Source of the DNA: Hominisplanchenecus_A murintestinalis
GTDB lineage: Bacteria; Bacillota; Clostridia; Lachnospirales; Lachnospiraceae
Reading direction: 5' to 3'
DNA length: 39,816 nucleotides
Assembly: GCF_943193015.1 (NCBI RefSeq)
Contig: NZ_CALPCM010000028.1
Location: forward strand, 1-39,816
Both the position numbers and the translations under genes were made by a program. The notes under the pieces are model-generated. The model made no database searches. It was not told the origin of the DNA and saw only the letters and a program-made list of their open reading frames with translations. This document shows positions 1 through 7,187 of the stretch, one piece after another (positions within the stretch are counted from its first letter, which is position 1; each line of letters opens with the position of its first letter).

Positions 1-105
1 TATTTGGATTCGGCACCTAAATTTTACCACATATTTGGTCTCTTTTTCTATTCACTTATTAGATGAAATGCAATAAGCAGCTTAAATACAGTAACTATGT
101 GGCTT

Positions 106-498
106 TCAGCCACTTTCACGGCACAGCTGTGAATAATTCAGGTGAAACGATTTATACGGTAAAAGAGCCAGAGGATTGACCTCTGGTTTTCTTTTGCATT
201 GCTGCAAATTGGCAATGTCCGGACTCTGCTGATGGACAAACGTATCCATGGCAACTCCTTCGCTGGAATATCCCACCTCAGACAATACTTTCTGGATTAC
301 ACCAAACACATCCGGTTCATAGGTGCTGGTGATCTCTCCTGCAACAATGACAATTCCCTTCGTGGCAAGCACTTCACAAGCCACCTTGGAATCCGCATCA
401 TTTTTCAGACACACATCTAAAATCGCATCTGCGATCTGGTCGCACACTTTGTCCGGGTATCCTTCTGTTACTGCTTCTGCTGTATAAAATTTTCTCAT
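106..498 (-). pseudogene. metK: 3'-truncated S-adenosylmethionine synthetase paralog
   Basis: The 130-codon frame starts at the ATG at 498 behind GAGAGGAAA and opens with a clear MetK amino terminus: the VTEGYPDKVCDQIADAILD motif, then VACEVLATKG, VAGEIT and QSPDIA. MetK makes S-adenosylmethionine from methionine and ATP and is normally about 380-400 residues. Here similarity stops right after QSPDIAN (about residue 97), and the last 30 or so codons run through a hairpin region and are not MetK-like. The P-loop-like, metal-binding and catalytic residues of the central and C-terminal domains are therefore missing, so I read this as a non-functional remnant. The N-terminus is divergent enough to be a paralog rather than the housekeeping copy (inference). 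A leader hairpin lies just upstream. Confidence 0.8.
168..195 (+). terminator. hairpin with T-rich tail
   Basis: CCAGAGG, a 5-nt loop and CCTCTGG are followed by TTTTCTTTT on the + strand. It looks like an intrinsic terminator for a + strand transcript entering from outside the window. It also forms part of the non-MetK tail of the broken metK frame, so it probably marks the junction sequence. Bases 1-167 show no convincing gene. Confidence 0.55.
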
Positions 499-520
499 AT
501 GAATTTCCTCTCTTTCATGC

Positions 521-563
521 AAAAAAGGCAGAATACCTTCCTTTTTACGGGACCTATCCTGCC
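521..563 (-). promoter_or_regulatory. leader terminator/attenuator in front of metK remnant
   Basis: Read on the minus strand, GGCAGGATA pairs with TATTCTGCC (9 bp including one G-U) around a 19-nt loop, followed at once by TTTTTTG. This is an intrinsic terminator placed between the end of the toxin gene and the metK ribosome site, about 22 nt before the start codon, so it would act as an attenuator. I do not see the conserved core of a SAM-I riboswitch, so the ligand or signal is unknown. Confidence 0.55.
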
Positions 564-596
564 TGATGTTCATATTTTCTTTTTTGATTTTATCAT

Positions 597-911
597 CTAA
601 CCTTTTAATCGGCTTTCAATATCTGATGCACTATACAGTACATCTGTTACGATCACTTTATCTCCCTGGATTACAAAAAAGACAGAGTAATTGTCTACCA
701 ACAATCTTCTCATCTCTTTGCCCCGTTCTGGCTCTGATTCCATAATACGGATTCTCTCAGCCAGCGTATCCAATGTCAAAATGGCATCTGCAATCCGGTT
801 GTATTGATCCATTGCATTTTCCGGTGCCTGAAGAACATAAGCGATGTGATTATATAACTGCTCCATATCAGCCAATGCTTCATTTGTAATCTCAACCGTA
901 TAGTGTTTCAT
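597..911 (-). CDS. RelE/ParE-family toxin
   Basis: This 104-residue protein starts at the ATG at 911, one base after the antitoxin stop codon, with AGGGAG inside the antitoxin's last codons as ribosome site. The sequence has the compact RelE/ParE layout: an N-terminal beta strand (YTVEIT), two helices (EALADMEQLYNHIAY, MDQYNRIADAILTLDTL), then the basic RGKEMRRLLVDNYSVFFVI strand region typical of the family's active face. Members either cut mRNA on the ribosome (RelE) or inhibit gyrase (ParE); the sequence alone does not decide which. Tight coupling to the upstream RelB/DinJ-like gene and a palindromic operator support a functional type II toxin-antitoxin pair. Confidence 0.85.
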   Translation of the reverse strand: MKHYTVEITNEALADMEQLYNHIAYVLQAPENAMDQYNRIADAILTLDTLAERIRIMESEPERGKEMRRLLVDNYSVFFVIQGDKVIVTDVLYSASDIESRLKG

Positions 912-912
912 A

Positions 913-1215
913 TCAATGATTCTCCCTGAATTTTGCAAACGCTTCCGCTGCATTTTGTACTCTTCCTGCAGCTATATCGTTATAACCTTTTTCCAATTTC
1001 TGATGGAGTTCTTCTGTTGTCATGGCATCTGCGTGAATCGATACTGGTGCTTTTGGTAAAGAAACAGAAAATGGAATTCCACCAGTAAGAGAGATCTGGT
1101 TTAAATACATATCAATCGCTGTTGACATGGGAACACCTAACTGGGACAATACTTTTTCTGCTCGTTCTTTAACCGTTGGATTTACTCTTAAGTTCAATGT
1201 TGCTGTTTTTTCCAT
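913..1215 (-). CDS. RelB/DinJ-family antitoxin
   Basis: The 100-residue product begins MEKTATLNLRVNPTVKERAE, the ribbon-helix-helix opening of RelB/DinJ antitoxins, followed by LGVPMSTAIDMYLNQI (second helix), and the family's short GGIPFSV stretch. I chose the ATG at 1215 because AAGGAGG lies 7 nt upstream; the GTG two codons earlier is too close to that site. RelB proteins bind and neutralise the partner toxin through the C-terminal half and repress their own promoter as dimers. A 9-bp inverted repeat upstream at 1239-1263 fits that role. The toxin gene follows with a 1-nt gap. Confidence 0.88.
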   Translation of the reverse strand: MEKTATLNLRVNPTVKERAEKVLSQLGVPMSTAIDMYLNQISLTGGIPFSVSLPKAPVSIHADAMTTEELHQKLEKGYNDIAAGRVQNAAEAFAKFRENH

Positions 1216-1238
1216 GTTCACACCTCCTTGTCCCTTAT

Positions 1239-1263
1239 ATTGTAACGCTTTTGTCGTTACAAT
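1239..1263. promoter_or_regulatory. palindromic operator of the toxin-antitoxin pair
   Basis: ATTGTAACG and CGTTACAAT are perfect 9-bp inverted arms around a 7-nt centre, about 25 bp upstream of the antitoxin start. Position and symmetry match autoregulatory operators bound by ribbon-helix-helix antitoxins (inference from the family). Confidence 0.6.
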
Positions 1264-1540
1264 TCAAGCGCTATTTTTCTGTTTTGTATCCGATTTTACA
1301 TTTACATGATACTCCCGGATTTTCGCTTAAAAACACACTTTCGACAGATGGCAGATACATCCAGATAGCTGCAAAAGTACCCTTCTTTGAACACTTTTCA
1401 CCTTTTAGGTTCTGCTTTTACTGCCACAAGAATAAAAACAGGAACGCAAACCGTTCTATATCACTCTGGTGCATACCCCATCACCCTTCTTGTAAATAAT
1501 TCCTTATTACAAAACATTACAGAAACGAGAGGACTTTGTC

Positions 1541-1777
1541 ATGCAGAAGAGCAGACCAGATATGGATATCGGCAAAAATATCCAAGCCATCCGTTATGCA
1601 AATAAACTTACTCAAGACCAGGTCATTGCAAAATTGAACCTGATGGGTATCTCCATGTCCAAAAGTACCTATGCCAAGCTGAAAACGAACCGCATGAATA
1701 TCAAGGTATCAAAACTTGTTGCCCTTGCTAAAATCTTTCATACCGATATCAACGCATTCTTTTCCGGGCTTTTCTAA
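1541..1777 (+). CDS. small XRE-family helix-turn-helix regulator
   Basis: This 78-residue protein is almost entirely one Cro/CI-type HTH: IGKNIQAIRYANKLTQDQVIAKLNLMG (helices 1-3), SMSKSTYAKLKTN (recognition region), then VSKLVALAKIFHTDINAFF. The start at 1541 follows GAGAGGAC at a suitable distance. Such stand-alone XRE proteins act as DNA-binding repressors in mobile elements and small regulons. It is on the + strand, divergent from the toxin-antitoxin pair, and a second XRE gene of the same kind follows 206 bp later. The target is unknown. Confidence 0.8.
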   Translation: MQKSRPDMDIGKNIQAIRYANKLTQDQVIAKLNLMGISMSKSTYAKLKTNRMNIKVSKLVALAKIFHTDINAFFSGLF

Positions 1778-1877
1778 ACCGGAAAAGTAACCGTTTCTTA
1801 AATTTCTCTTACACTCCCATTCTTTCTTATTTTTCTGTTTTTCTCCAACCGATTCATTCTGTTTTCGTATATTTCTT

Positions 1878-1970
1878 GTCTCGCTTTTACAACCGATTGT
1901 ATTCCTAATTCCATGTAAAATCTAATAAAAGTGCAAAAAGTGAGACGAACCTGCCAACACTATTTGCAGG
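1878..1970 (+). promoter_or_regulatory. inverted repeats in the leader of the second XRE gene
   Basis: GTCTCGCTTTT (1878-1888) can pair with AAAAGTGAGAC (1936-1946), 10 of 11 positions matching. CCTGC (1950-1954) can pair with GCAGG (1966-1970), which touches the AGGAGGG ribosome site of the XRE gene at 1984. This could be an operator or an RNA structure that partly hides the ribosome site. The evidence is only the symmetry. Confidence 0.35.
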
Positions 1971-1983
1971 AGGGATTAGAAAT

Positions 1984-2238
1984 ATGCCAAAACCGAAAAC
2001 ATCCACCGGGGAGAAAAATCTGATCAGCCAGAGGCTCATAGAACTCCGCCGCCAGCATAATATGTCACAGCGGCTCTTAGCCTACCAGCTTCAGCTTAAT
2101 GGGTATGATATGGATAAAAATGTGATTACCAGAATTGAGACCAATAAACGCTACGTCACAGATGTGGAATTAAAAGCGCTTACTGAGATTTTCAATGTTT
2201 CCTATGAATATCTCATCGAGGGAAAAGAAAAGTCATAA
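1984..2238 (+). CDS. small XRE-family helix-turn-helix regulator
   Basis: The 84-residue product has an XRE HTH at about residues 16-75: LISQRLIELRRQHNMSQRLLAYQLQLNGYDMDKNVITRIETNKR, then VTDVELKALTEIFNVSYEYLIEG. AGGAGGG precedes the ATG at the usual distance. It has the same architecture as the XRE protein encoded just upstream but is not a close copy, so the two are more likely separate regulators than a tandem duplication. A hairpin with a T-rich tail starts at its stop codon. The function beyond DNA binding cannot be read. Confidence 0.82.
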   Translation: MPKPKTSTGEKNLISQRLIELRRQHNMSQRLLAYQLQLNGYDMDKNVITRIETNKRYVTDVELKALTEIFNVSYEYLIEGKEKS

Positions 2239-2280
2239 CTTCTATCGTGAGGCTATGGCTTTTCTTTCATTTTCTTTTAT
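2227..2280 (+). terminator. terminator of the XRE gene
   Basis: GAAAAGTCATA overlaps the stop codon and pairs with TATGGCTTTTC (11 bp with one G-U), followed by a T-rich run. It fits an intrinsic terminator for the + strand XRE gene. Confidence 0.6.
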
Positions 2281-2369
2281 TGAAGTATTCCTTAAGGCTT
2301 CTCCCTTTCCTCCTGACCTGACTGTATTTATCCAAACTAATATTTCTGGATTTCATACAAGGGAGTTCC

Positions 2370-2636
2370 AGGAAGGCTACAGCAGATACCTGGATGGATA
2401 AAGCGGTTAATTATGTTCTCAATCGGCGTGATACAGCGGAGACCTATCTGGAAGACGGGCGGTGCAGCTTTACCAATAATCTCAGCGAGAATGCGATCCG
2501 TCCATTCGCAGTGGGCCGCAAGAATTGGCTGTTCAGCAATTCTGTGGACGGAGCGAATGCCAGTGCGGTGGTCTACACAATGGTAGAGATGGCACCTTGG
2601 AGTAAAAAACTCCAATCTATCAAAAATCGCATGTGA
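2370..2636 (+). pseudogene. IS66-family transposase C-terminal remnant with internal deletion
   Basis: The frame encodes the very typical end of the IS66 TnpC transposase: KAVNYVLNRR, YLEDGRCSFTNNLSENAIRPFAVGRKNWLFSN and GANASAVVYTMVEMA. In intact IS66 proteins about 30 residues separate the VEMA helix from a terminal PWSKK-like tail. Here the two are joined directly (VEMAPWSKKL), so I infer an internal in-frame deletion. Everything upstream of about codon RKATADTW is lost, including most of the catalytic DDE domain. No intact IS66 terminus or tnpA/tnpB was found nearby. It is a dead fragment, but it shows that IS66 elements have been in this genome. Confidence 0.8.
2597..2615. repeat. short perfect hairpin at the IS66 deletion junction
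   Basis: TTGGAGT, AAAAA and ACTCCAA form a perfect 7-bp inverted repeat exactly where the IS66 reading frame jumps from VEMA to PWSKK. Confidence 0.5.
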
Positions 2637-2696
2637 ATTATAGTGAATTACTCCAACTCGCAAAGGGCTGGGGGAATTTTATATCTGACCGCGGTA

Positions 2697-3545
2697 TTAT
2701 TTGGCGGTTACGTTAAAAATTCCCTCTGCCATTCTCTGTGCCAAGATTTCCTGATAGTCGTCACTTAACAGCTTTTGACTCTCAGAATAATTTGAAAGAA
2801 ATCCCATTTCCACCAAAACAGCAGGTATTTGAGCATTTCGCAAAACATAATAGTTTTCGGTTTTTGCATCCCTCGTTTTCACGTCATTGCTTAGCGAAAC
2901 TGCATGGATTATGCTTTCTGCATATGCTTTGCTTTCCGTTGCGTCTGGACTATTGTAATAACATTCCAAACCTGCTATCTGCGCATCATCTTCATAATAG
3001 TTGCAATGAAGGCTGATAAAGAAATCTGCATTGGATTCGTTTGCAATAGAAGTACGCTGTGCAAGGCTTATATTCTCGTCAGAACTTCTGGTTAAGACAA
3101 CTTTTATATTGTTATCCTCCAGAATCGTTTTTAACTTCAATGCAACCGAAAGGTTAATATCCTTTTCTATAATCTTTCCACTGACAGTCCCACCGTCACT
3201 TCCGCCATGTCCTGCATCTATGATGACGCAAAACTTTGAAACGTAGTCAGCTGTTGAAGTAATAGGAGCAGCGCCATTGCCAGCGTTCGTATCTGTATAT
3301 GCATTGGTATCTGTATATGCATTGGTATCTGTATATGTATTGGTATCTGTATATGTATTGGTATATATATCTGTGCATATATCTGTTTTTTCATCTTCCT
3401 TTGTAAACTTTTCGCATATGTAAAGACAGCCGCAAACCATAAGTATTATCATTGTTACTGGTATCAGTATAACGACTGCCCTGAGCAGATAAGCTATCAC
3501 AAGCCGTTTGACCTTTTTTCTCTTTCTGTGTTGTTTTTTATCCAT
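2697..3545 (-). CDS. membrane-anchored N-acetylmuramoyl-L-alanine amidase (Amidase_3)
   Basis: The 282-residue protein has a basic N-terminus, one membrane segment (about 14-44), a low-complexity linker rich in YTDTN repeats (about 56-87) and an Amidase_3 domain (about 105-280). Zinc ligands are visible as H113 (IDAGHGG), E127 (IEKDINLS) and H180 (ISLHCN), with the catalytic glutamate E246 in VEMGFLSN. The family cuts the bond between N-acetylmuramic acid and L-alanine in peptidoglycan; here the enzyme would act outside the membrane. The gene is preceded by its own copy of the TTGACC-N5-TTGACT box found at the two-component and ABC operons. I infer it is the effector of that regulon for wall remodelling. 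CwlD-like enzymes share the fold, but nothing points to a sporulation role. Confidence 0.9.
   Translation of the reverse strand: MDKKQHRKRKKVKRLVIAYLLRAVVILIPVTMIILMVCGCLYICEKFTKEDEKTDICTDIYTNTYTDTNTYTDTNAYTDTNAYTDTNAGNGAAPITSTADYVSKFCVIIDAGHGGSDGGTVSGKIIEKDINLSVALKLKTILEDNNIKVVLTRSSDENISLAQRTSIANESNADFFISLHCNYYEDDAQIAGLECYYNSPDATESKAYAESIIHAVSLSNDVKTRDAKTENYYVLRNAQIPAVLVEMGFLSNYSESQKLLSDDYQEILAQRMAEGIFNVTAK
3289..3360. repeat. four 18-bp tandem repeats inside the amidase gene
   Basis: Four consecutive units of GTATCTGTATATGCATTG (two have T for C near the end) encode the YTDTNA/YTDTNT linker. A degenerate fifth unit follows. The unit length is a multiple of three, so copy-number changes would alter the linker length and not the frame. 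Confidence 0.9.
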
Positions 3546-3581
3546 TGCCGCATTTGTTCCTCATTCCTTTTTCCAAAATAT

Positions 3582-3613
3582 ATTGTTTCATAGGAAAGTC
3601 AAAAACTGGTCAA
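3582..3613 (-). promoter_or_regulatory. response-regulator box upstream of the amidase gene
   Basis: On the minus strand TTGACC (3613-3608), AGTTT, TTGACT (3602-3597) form an 11-bp-period direct repeat, as at 10396-10412 and 17061-17077. At the same 9-nt distance as in the other two promoters lies AACAAT, a poor -10, so this promoter would depend on the activator. The amidase ATG is 52 bp downstream. Confidence 0.65.
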
Positions 3614-3620
3614 GAATTAG

Positions 3621-3779
3621 GCATTATTGTAACAGTTCAGCCTTCGGCTTCGCTGTTACGGAATCCAGCCCATTTAAAGTTTGCCTTTGGCAAAAGGCTG
3701 GATTCTCTGGCTGAATTTACTCGTTCTTACGGACTTTGCAGTAAATGCAAAGTCCTGGGCTGAACTGTTACGAATTATT
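3621..3779. mobile_element. IS66-type MITE, copy 1 (143 bp plus 8-bp target repeats)
   Basis: The element spans 3629-3771. Its ends GTAACAGTTCAGCC and GGCTGAACTGTTAC are perfect 14-bp inverted repeats. It is flanked by GCATTATT (3621-3628) and GAATTATT (3772-3779), 8-bp direct repeats with one mismatch. Inside are a GTAACAG/CTGTTAC hairpin, a perfect 10-bp GAATCCAGCC/GGCTGGATTC stem and a perfect 10-bp GGACTTTGCA/TGCAAAGTCC stem. It carries no gene. GTAA ends and 8-bp target duplications are IS66-family traits. It sits exactly at the stop codon of the permease gene and 7 bp upstream of the amidase's regulatory box. Confidence 0.82.
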
Positions 3780-5884
3780 CAACGACTTTTTGATAAAACG
3801 ATGTTCTCCCCGCTTTCTTTTGCTAATATATAAATGTTGCCGGCATCACAAGTAACCGACATTGCGGGCGTATCGCTAATCAATCTTTTGTTGTTCCCAT
3901 CCTTGTTGCAGGAATATACACGACTTCCGTCTGTTCTGGATACATAATAAATCGACTGTTCATCAATGCAGAAATCATACGCAACTACTTTTTCATAAGT
4001 AAAAGTTTCGCCGCTTAGAACATGATACCTTGTTAAAACCGATTGCTCGTTTTTGTAAAAAATGTTTTCTCCATCGAATGAGATATTTCCACTTGTAGGG
4101 ATGTCAAGTTTTGTAATGCCTTTCGTGAGACGGTTTACTTCTGTTATGCCATCATTGCCAATGAAAAATATGCTGTCATTATTTATGAAAAAACCGTAAT
4201 GGAACTCTAAAAATTTCCATTTATCACCCGTCTCATAATCAATGCCAAAGAGGGAACGACCAGAATTTGTAATCTGTTCAAAAACAATTTTTTCCTCAAA
4301 GGTATCTAAATTAAGTTCTACCACCGACACCTTTGTTATGCTGCTGTTATAGTTTCCGACACGGTTCACATAGCTTTCCGTAACCGATGTCGTATAATAT
4401 AGATATGGTGAACATACACAAAACGCACATACCTTTTCTTCATCAGAAAACGCCCCAAACATAGGTGAGCGTACTAAATGAAGCATTTCTCCCGTGGAAG
4501 CATTTTTAAGATAATAGTCAAAAGTTTCTGCGTCCTGTGTTATTTCATAGCCCATACAATCATATTCCGCCGATGAATTATAAGTCAAATCCCCCGCCCC
4601 AAGGGGCGGAGTATTTGACCCTCGCGGCATTCGCCCAATATCCGCGCAAGCGCGGCTGCTTGGCTCATTGCTCGCGGGAATAAAATTCTGGCTTTTTCCG
4701 TCATCTGAACATCCTGTCATTGTCAATACGAAACTAAGTATGATAGCAAGAGCCGGTACATTTCGCATTTTCCTTGTTTTCATTTTCCATTTATTAGAAT
4801 TGCTCCGTAAAATCCAAGCGGCAGCCAAAATACATAAGAATACGGATACTGAAAACAAAATCAGCAGTGTTATAGTATTAACCTCTGCAAAAACAATTTT
4901 CTCATCACCTGTAAAAGCATCGCTTGAAACAATATCTCCTGCAAAAAAGTCTGTTCCGAGCAGAAATGGCAAAGGCAGCGGCAGACGGTAAATAATTGTT
5001 TTGGATAGACCTACATAGGGAATAATGACCGATACTGCACCTGCAAGCAGGGTCACCGCATATTTTTTCGCCAAAACAGAAATAAACATAAGAAGTATTG
5101 CTAAAAACACGCTGCCAAAAAGACGGAGCAATCCTATATAAACATATCCCTCGAATAAAGTTATGCTTTTGTTGCTGCCTGCAAAGTAACTAAGGCTTTG
5201 GATGGGATAATTTCCATTCGGCAGTCCATATTTGAGGCTGTAAAATCCGTATTCAATGAGCGATATGCTTACGCACATCAAGAGGACGACCGAAATAACA
5301 ATGAGCAGCTTATGCAAAGAGCTTTTCCGCCCTTCTTTTGAGGTCAAAATCAAAGCGTCCATCTGGCAGCTATACTCGGAACAGAATACGGGCGTAACAA
5401 TCAGCAAAATGCCAAGGAACAGGACAAAATTAAGCGTACCTCCGCCAAGAAGCCCCGTCCATCCGTTCGTTTGAAGAAAATAACGGTTTTCAGTATTTTC
5501 GCAGGTGTAGAGATATTGCTGATATATGACCTCAAATCCATTTTGATGTTCCAGAACATTTTCAATTTCTTGGCTCTCTTTTTTATATTCACTTTCACTG
5601 ATTTTGCTATCATAGTAGCTTTCCAAAAGATAGCTTTTCTTCCCCTTGGCTTCTGCAATTCTCTCTGCCTCCTGTTCCAGATAGAGAGAGGATTCATCAG
5701 TACAGTATCCATTTACCTTTTCAAGATACCATTCATATTCACTTTTGTACTGTTCCATTGCACTATTATAAGGATTGTCTGATGCAACGAGCCATACAGT
5801 TCCAAACAATAGGACAATGACGATATAGCAAAGCCCCTTTTGGTGGAGCATTATCTTTTTTATTTCGTACATGAATCCAGACAT
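3779..5884 (-). CDS. ABC-2 type permease fused to an extracytoplasmic propeller domain
   Basis: This 701-residue protein starts at the ATG at 5884, 5 nt after AGGAGG and overlapping the upstream permease by 25 bp. Residues 1-370 form an ABC-2 permease: one membrane segment, a charged external loop of about 110 residues, then about five more segments. Then comes a stretch that looks like an independent lipoprotein signal (MKTRKMRN, a hydrophobic run, LTMTGC, Cys at about 392). Residues 430-701 contain repeated Y/F-rich beta units (ENIFYKNEQ, QSIYYVSRTDGSRVYSCNKDGNN, GNIYILAKE) resembling a DUF5050-type propeller. About 30 residues between the two parts are encoded by inserted GC-rich palindromes. 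It is probably the second membrane half of the exporter with a sensing or binding domain outside. Whether the lipobox is processed is unknown. Confidence 0.75.
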   Translation of the reverse strand: MSGFMYEIKKIMLHQKGLCYIVIVLLFGTVWLVASDNPYNSAMEQYKSEYEWYLEKVNGYCTDESSLYLEQEAERIAEAKGKKSYLLESYYDSKISESEYKKESQEIENVLEHQNGFEVIYQQYLYTCENTENRYFLQTNGWTGLLGGGTLNFVLFLGILLIVTPVFCSEYSCQMDALILTSKEGRKSSLHKLLIVISVVLLMCVSISLIEYGFYSLKYGLPNGNYPIQSLSYFAGSNKSITLFEGYVYIGLLRLFGSVFLAILLMFISVLAKKYAVTLLAGAVSVIIPYVGLSKTIIYRLPLPLPFLLGTDFFAGDIVSSDAFTGDEKIVFAEVNTITLLILFSVSVFLCILAAAWILRSNSNKWKMKTRKMRNVPALAIILSFVLTMTGCSDDGKSQNFIPASNEPSSRACADIGRMPRGSNTPPLGAGDLTYNSSAEYDCMGYEITQDAETFDYYLKNASTGEMLHLVRSPMFGAFSDEEKVCAFCVCSPYLYYTTSVTESYVNRVGNYNSSITKVSVVELNLDTFEEKIVFEQITNSGRSLFGIDYETGDKWKFLEFHYGFFINNDSIFFIGNDGITEVNRLTKGITKLDIPTSGNISFDGENIFYKNEQSVLTRYHVLSGETFTYEKVVAYDFCIDEQSIYYVSRTDGSRVYSCNKDGNNKRLISDTPAMSVTCDAGNIYILAKESGENIVLSKSR
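4584..4684. repeat. GC-rich palindromic repeat, copy A, inside a coding region
   Basis: Two hairpins lie side by side: GTCAAAT with GC-rich arms (4584-4619), and the element from CCCTCGCGGCATTCG to TTGGCTCATTGCTCGCGG (4619 to about 4684). The second matches copy B (7125-7187) along its whole length and copy C (about 15036-15070) over its right half. Its GC content contrasts with the AT-rich gene. It stays in frame and adds about 30 codons, so I regard it as an inserted element. Confidence 0.75.
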
Positions 5885-7101
5885 TTTATCCTCCTGTCCC
5901 GGCAATGGCAGTTCTTTTTAGAAAGTATAACCATTACCGTTATTACAGCCATTCCCACTATTACGGCAAAAATAATAGCTGCCAAAAAACTTTGTATTGG
6001 ATAGCCCGCAAAACCGATAAATTCAGTCTTGCCGAACAGAATGCGGTTAGTAAGCAGCGAGTATGGGTTTATTATCTTTAGCCAAATATTGCTTGAATAA
6101 CTCTGTGACGCACCTGTAATAATCAAACATAAGGCTGCTCCAAAGTCAGTGACAAATGGGATAAGAGCGTTACGCCAAAACATGGAAATCAGTAGAAATA
6201 CCATACTCATAGTCCATATGCCGATTGCTTTTGTAATTGCGGATAGAACTACATATTGCCACAAATTGCAGTTTACCGCAGCCGTACTGAAATTGCTGAT
6301 GGCATACAAAGGAAGATTATATCCTTCCATTGTTCCAAATGAAAAGGAAAAACCAAGATAATCCAGTACGGAAAACCATATTACAACACTTATTACAAAC
6401 AACGTAACTGCAACAATTTTAGCGAATACGGTTTTTTTACCGCCATTAGGGTTCGTCAGTAACAGCATATCCATCTGCGTTTCCTTTTCATAGACGAAAG
6501 TGCTGATAATCCCGTATAAACAAAGAAACAAAACCAATATATTTGAAAAGTCATAGTTCAAATAATAGTTATACATTTCCTGATAGGCAAAAGCTGGTAT
6601 ATTCCGTCCAGAATAAAGATTGTAAATAACACTGTTTTTACGCACTTCAAAGTTAAGTCCTTGTTCCTTGTAAAATGCAGCATTTTCTTTTGCCTTCTTT
6701 GCCACTTCCGAAGCGTAAGTCCGATAATTATAGAAATATTCCATAGGCTGTACATAGTATTTTTCTAAGATGTTTTCGTCACTATATATATTTCCCGTCA
6801 TCGTATTCGGAGCATCTGTGGCTGTGCTTGCCGTCATATCAGCCGTAGCATCTGCTAACGGCTGATATAGGTCAAGAAGATTATTGATTTTATCGATAGT
6901 TATCTCTCCACGATATTTTTCATAGAGCTGCCAATACACGCTGTTCCAACTGCGGCTGTCATTCCCGTCTGCCAAGTAGGAATAGGAATGAAATTCATTA
7001 TTTATTTTGAACAGGTTTATTACGCTGAACAGAATAAGTACAACAAGTATTGACCGCTTGCAAAACAATTTGTAAAATTCATATCTGATTAAGCGTGTCA
7101 T
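5860..7101 (-). CDS. ABC-2 type transporter permease
   Basis: The 413-residue membrane protein begins at the ATG at 7101 (MTRLIRYEFYKLFCKR) behind TTGGAGAG. The longer frame to 7173 would run through repeat copy B and lacks a ribosome site. Layout: an N-terminal membrane segment, an extracytoplasmic loop of about 150 residues (35-190), then five hydrophobic segments, among them NILVLFLCLYGIISTF and the C-terminal AIIFAVIVGMAVITVMVIL. This is the usual ABC-2 (Nod/DrrB-like) export permease shape. It lies between the ATPase gene upstream and a second, similarly built permease downstream, suggesting a heterodimeric membrane channel. The end CHCRDRRIK is an out-of-frame read of the next gene's ribosome site and start. 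Confidence 0.82.
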   Translation of the reverse strand: MTRLIRYEFYKLFCKRSILVVLILFSVINLFKINNEFHSYSYLADGNDSRSWNSVYWQLYEKYRGEITIDKINNLLDLYQPLADATADMTASTATDAPNTMTGNIYSDENILEKYYVQPMEYFYNYRTYASEVAKKAKENAAFYKEQGLNFEVRKNSVIYNLYSGRNIPAFAYQEMYNYYLNYDFSNILVLFLCLYGIISTFVYEKETQMDMLLLTNPNGGKKTVFAKIVAVTLFVISVVIWFSVLDYLGFSFSFGTMEGYNLPLYAISNFSTAAVNCNLWQYVVLSAITKAIGIWTMSMVFLLISMFWRNALIPFVTDFGAALCLIITGASQSYSSNIWLKIINPYSLLTNRILFGKTEFIGFAGYPIQSFLAAIIFAVIVGMAVITVMVILSKKNCHCRDRRIKCLDSCTK

Positions 7102-7124
7102 TTTTTCTCTCCAATGTCTTTCGA

Positions 7125-7187
7125 CTCTCGCGGCATTCGTCAAATGCTCGTGCGAGCACGGCACTTGACTCATTGCCCGCGGAAATA
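7125..7187. repeat. GC-rich palindromic repeat, copy B
   Basis: CTCTCGCGGCATTCG through a perfect GCTCG/CGAGC tip to CACTTGACTCATTGCCCGCGG folds as one long imperfect hairpin. It aligns end to end with copy A at 4619-4684. It bridges the ATPase and permease genes: the last codons (RGQ) and the TGA stop of the ATPase gene come from this element. Confidence 0.78.

Noticed and set aside
500..600. SAM riboswitch upstream of the metK remnant
   Set aside because: I see a terminator hairpin but not the conserved junction and kink-turn sequences of SAM-I or the compact cores of other SAM classes; calling it a riboswitch would be a guess from the gene name.
2697..3545. Germination/cortex amidase CwlD
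   Set aside because: Same Amidase_3 fold, but the repeat linker and the two-component box argue for a vegetative envelope role.
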